DNA of 64,000 bases, taken from NCBI GenBank assembly GCA_963737225.1, contig CAVTSA010000003.1, positions 1 to 64,000 of the forward strand. The letters run 5' to 3'. A model generated the notes under the pieces. It searched no databases and was not told the DNA's origin. It was given only the letters and a program-made list of their open reading frames with translations. Of this stretch, positions 62,976 through 64,000 are shown in pieces; within the stretch, counting starts at the first letter, position 1; every line of letters begins with the position of its first letter. This DNA is from CAVTSA01 sp963737225 (GTDB taxonomy: Bacteria > Chloroflexota > Dormibacteria > Dormibacterales > Dormibacteraceae). Both the position numbers and the translations under genes were made by a program.

Positions 62976-64000
62976 CTACCAGGAGAAACCGGTCGCGACC
63001 ATCCCGGCCAGCGTGAGGTAGGCGCCACGCGTCGGCGGGGCCAGCTCTTCGAGGTCGGTCTCGCCGCCCTGGGCAAGGTGGCGGTCGAAAGGGATGCGCA
63101 CCACCCCCCGGACGCGGCGCTCGAAGTAGTGCTGAAGGAGGTCGACGTCGCCGATGCCGTCCTGGACTCCGTTGATCGCGACCACCGCGTTCTCCACCAG
63201 CGACCTCTGACCGTTCTGGTCCAGCCAGTCGAGGGTGAGCGCGGTGACCCGGGACGAATCGATGGAGGGGGCCGCGCAGACCACGATCTGATCGGCCGCC
63301 GCCAGCACGCCCTGGGTGGCGGGATCCAGAATGCCCGTGCCGGTGTCGGCGATCACGATGCCGTAGTGGCGTGAGAGCACGTTCATCACCCGCTGCAGAT
63401 CGGACCAGCCCAGCGCTTCCGTGATTCGCGGATCGTTGTCGGATGCCACCACCTCGAGACCGCTCGCGGCACGGGACGTGAGGCCGCGGATGTCCGTGTA
63501 CGACCGGAGCGACCCGGCCTGGCGGAGCACGTCGGTGATCGTCCCGTGGGTCTCCCGCGGGATGCGGTCTCCGAGCGAGCCCGCGTCGGGGTTCGCATCC
63601 AGCGCCACCACATGGTCGCCGCGCAGCGTCGCGAACTGGTGACCGAGCAGCAGCGCCGTCGTCGTCTTGCCGATGCCGCCCTTGCGCGAGAGGACCGCGA
63701 TCCGCCGCACCCGTGGCAGGTGGACGCGGCAGAGCGCCATCAGCTCGCGCTCCCGGTCCGCGGTGAGGCCGTCGGCGCGGTCGCGGCGTCCGAAGAACAC
63801 AAACCGGCGGCGGCCCTTGGGTGGTGGCGGCGCGGGGACGTGAGTGGTGCCGCGGCGCGGCGCCGTGGGAACCGGTGACGGCTTGTCGTACAGCGGCTGC
63901 AGGCTGCCGCCGGCCGGCGGGTTGGCGGGTGCCGGATAGCGGGCGGGGCCGGCCGGGGAGTTGCCGCCGCCCGCCAGTGGTCCTGACCCTGAGGGGTGCC
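62976..64000 (-). CDS. MinD/ParA-type ATPase with proline-rich N-terminus, partial
   Basis: The gene enters from the window end and its start is not seen. The N-terminal part, read upstream of 63800, is rich in Pro, Ala and Gly (for example NPPAGGSLQPLYDKPSPVPT, then VPAPPPPKGRRR). The ATPase has the deviant Walker A LSRKGGIGKTTTALLL, DANPDAGSLGDRIPRETHG and VIADTGTGILDPATQGVL. Proline-rich MinD-type ATPases of this build are known as partners of ESX secretion systems, and other members place conjugation or Tad machines. It faces the VirB4-like gene (convergent), and may serve the same locus. Confidence 0.8.
   Translation of the reverse strand, partial: HPSGSGPLAGGGNSPAGPARYPAPANPPAGGSLQPLYDKPSPVPTAPRRGTTHVPAPPPPKGRRRFVFFGRRDRADGLTADRERELMALCRVHLPRVRRIAVLSRKGGIGKTTTALLLGHQFATLRGDHVVALDANPDAGSLGDRIPRETHGTITDVLRQAGSLRSYTDIRGLTSRAASGLEVVASDNDPRITEALGWSDLQRVMNVLSRHYGIVIADTGTGILDPATQGVLAAADQIVVCAAPSIDSSRVTALTLDWLDQNGQRSLVENAVVAINGVQDGIGDVDLLQHYFERRVRGVVRIPFDRHLAQGGETDLEELAPPTRGAYLTLAGMVATGFSW

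Noticed and set aside
1..64000. tRNA, rRNA, CRISPR arrays and riboswitches
   Set aside because: Scanning by eye gave no cloverleaf, ribosomal sequence, regularly spaced repeat array or familiar riboswitch core; a covariance-model search would be needed to exclude weak ones.

Overview
The window is very G+C-rich throughout. Genes are tightly packed, often start with GTG, and are often coupled by 4-base ATGA stop/start overlaps. Several proteins carry lipoprotein signals. Regulators include a SARP/BTAD-type protein, an XRE-NB-ARC ATPase, and OmpR- and NarL-type two-component pairs. Secreted PF03640 repeats and sugar-polymer hydrolases are also present. Together these fit a soil-type Gram-positive or monoderm-like bacterium in or near Chloroflexota, Dormibacterota or Actinomycetota. 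No rRNA or tRNA was found, so the phylum is an inference. I saw no CRISPR array.

Region 1 (1-4.75 kb) is a scarred patch. It holds an IS4-like element with a nonsense-mutated transposase next to a DUF5060/DUF4038 glycosidase, a HicAB toxin-antitoxin pair with an operator-like palindrome, and a decayed tyrosine recombinase. Region 2 (4.75-15.9 kb) is mostly metabolic: a glutamine synthetase-family ligase divergent from an amidase, a secreted PF03640 repeat protein, a membrane-anchored PHB-depolymerase-like esterase, a GH116-type glucosidase, a LuxR-type HTH protein and a frameshifted SnoaL-like protein.

Region 3 (16.0-21.1 kb) is the most unusual part. Three tandem paralogous proteins of 406-418 residues each have a central hydrophobic helix followed by a beta-rich C-terminal domain whose motif order recalls actinoporin or aegerolysin cytolysins. 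A small 130-residue beta protein follows them. I propose a multi-component, membrane-active (pore-forming-like) system; this rests on motif order and needs a structure-based check.

Region 4 (21.4-44.4 kb) is regulatory and metabolic: a DUF1059 protein, a SARP regulator followed by a cluster of GCAACCTT repeats and a tandem rhodanese, an OmpR/histidine kinase pair, an XRE-NB-ARC-TPR regulator, a class V aminotransferase (cysteine desulfurase-like), a methyltransferase, a NarL/histidine kinase pair, a lipoprotein with a peptidase HExxH motif, a beta-propeller-like protein, a Gfo/Idh/MocA dehydrogenase, a DUF1269 protein, an L-rhamnose mutarotase and a dihydrofolate reductase-like protein.

Region 5 (44.8-64.0 kb) is a large cell-envelope secretion locus. 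Tad-type parts (CpaF/TadA ATPase, TadB, TadC and a CpaE/TadZ-like ATPase) are followed by an NTF2-like protein, a lytic transglycosylase/CHAP hydrolase carrying a one-base frameshift, and a lipoprotein. An unrelated-looking MFS transporter comes next. A minus-strand regulatory trio (kinase-like protein lacking the usual histidine, receiver protein, possible winged-helix protein) then faces a plus-strand operon of VirB2-like, VirB6-like and VirB4-like type IV secretion genes. A proline-rich MinD-like ATPase runs off the window end. A diverged fragment of the cpaF gene, with an internal deletion bounded by a 6-base microhomology, lies about 2 kb upstream of the intact gene.
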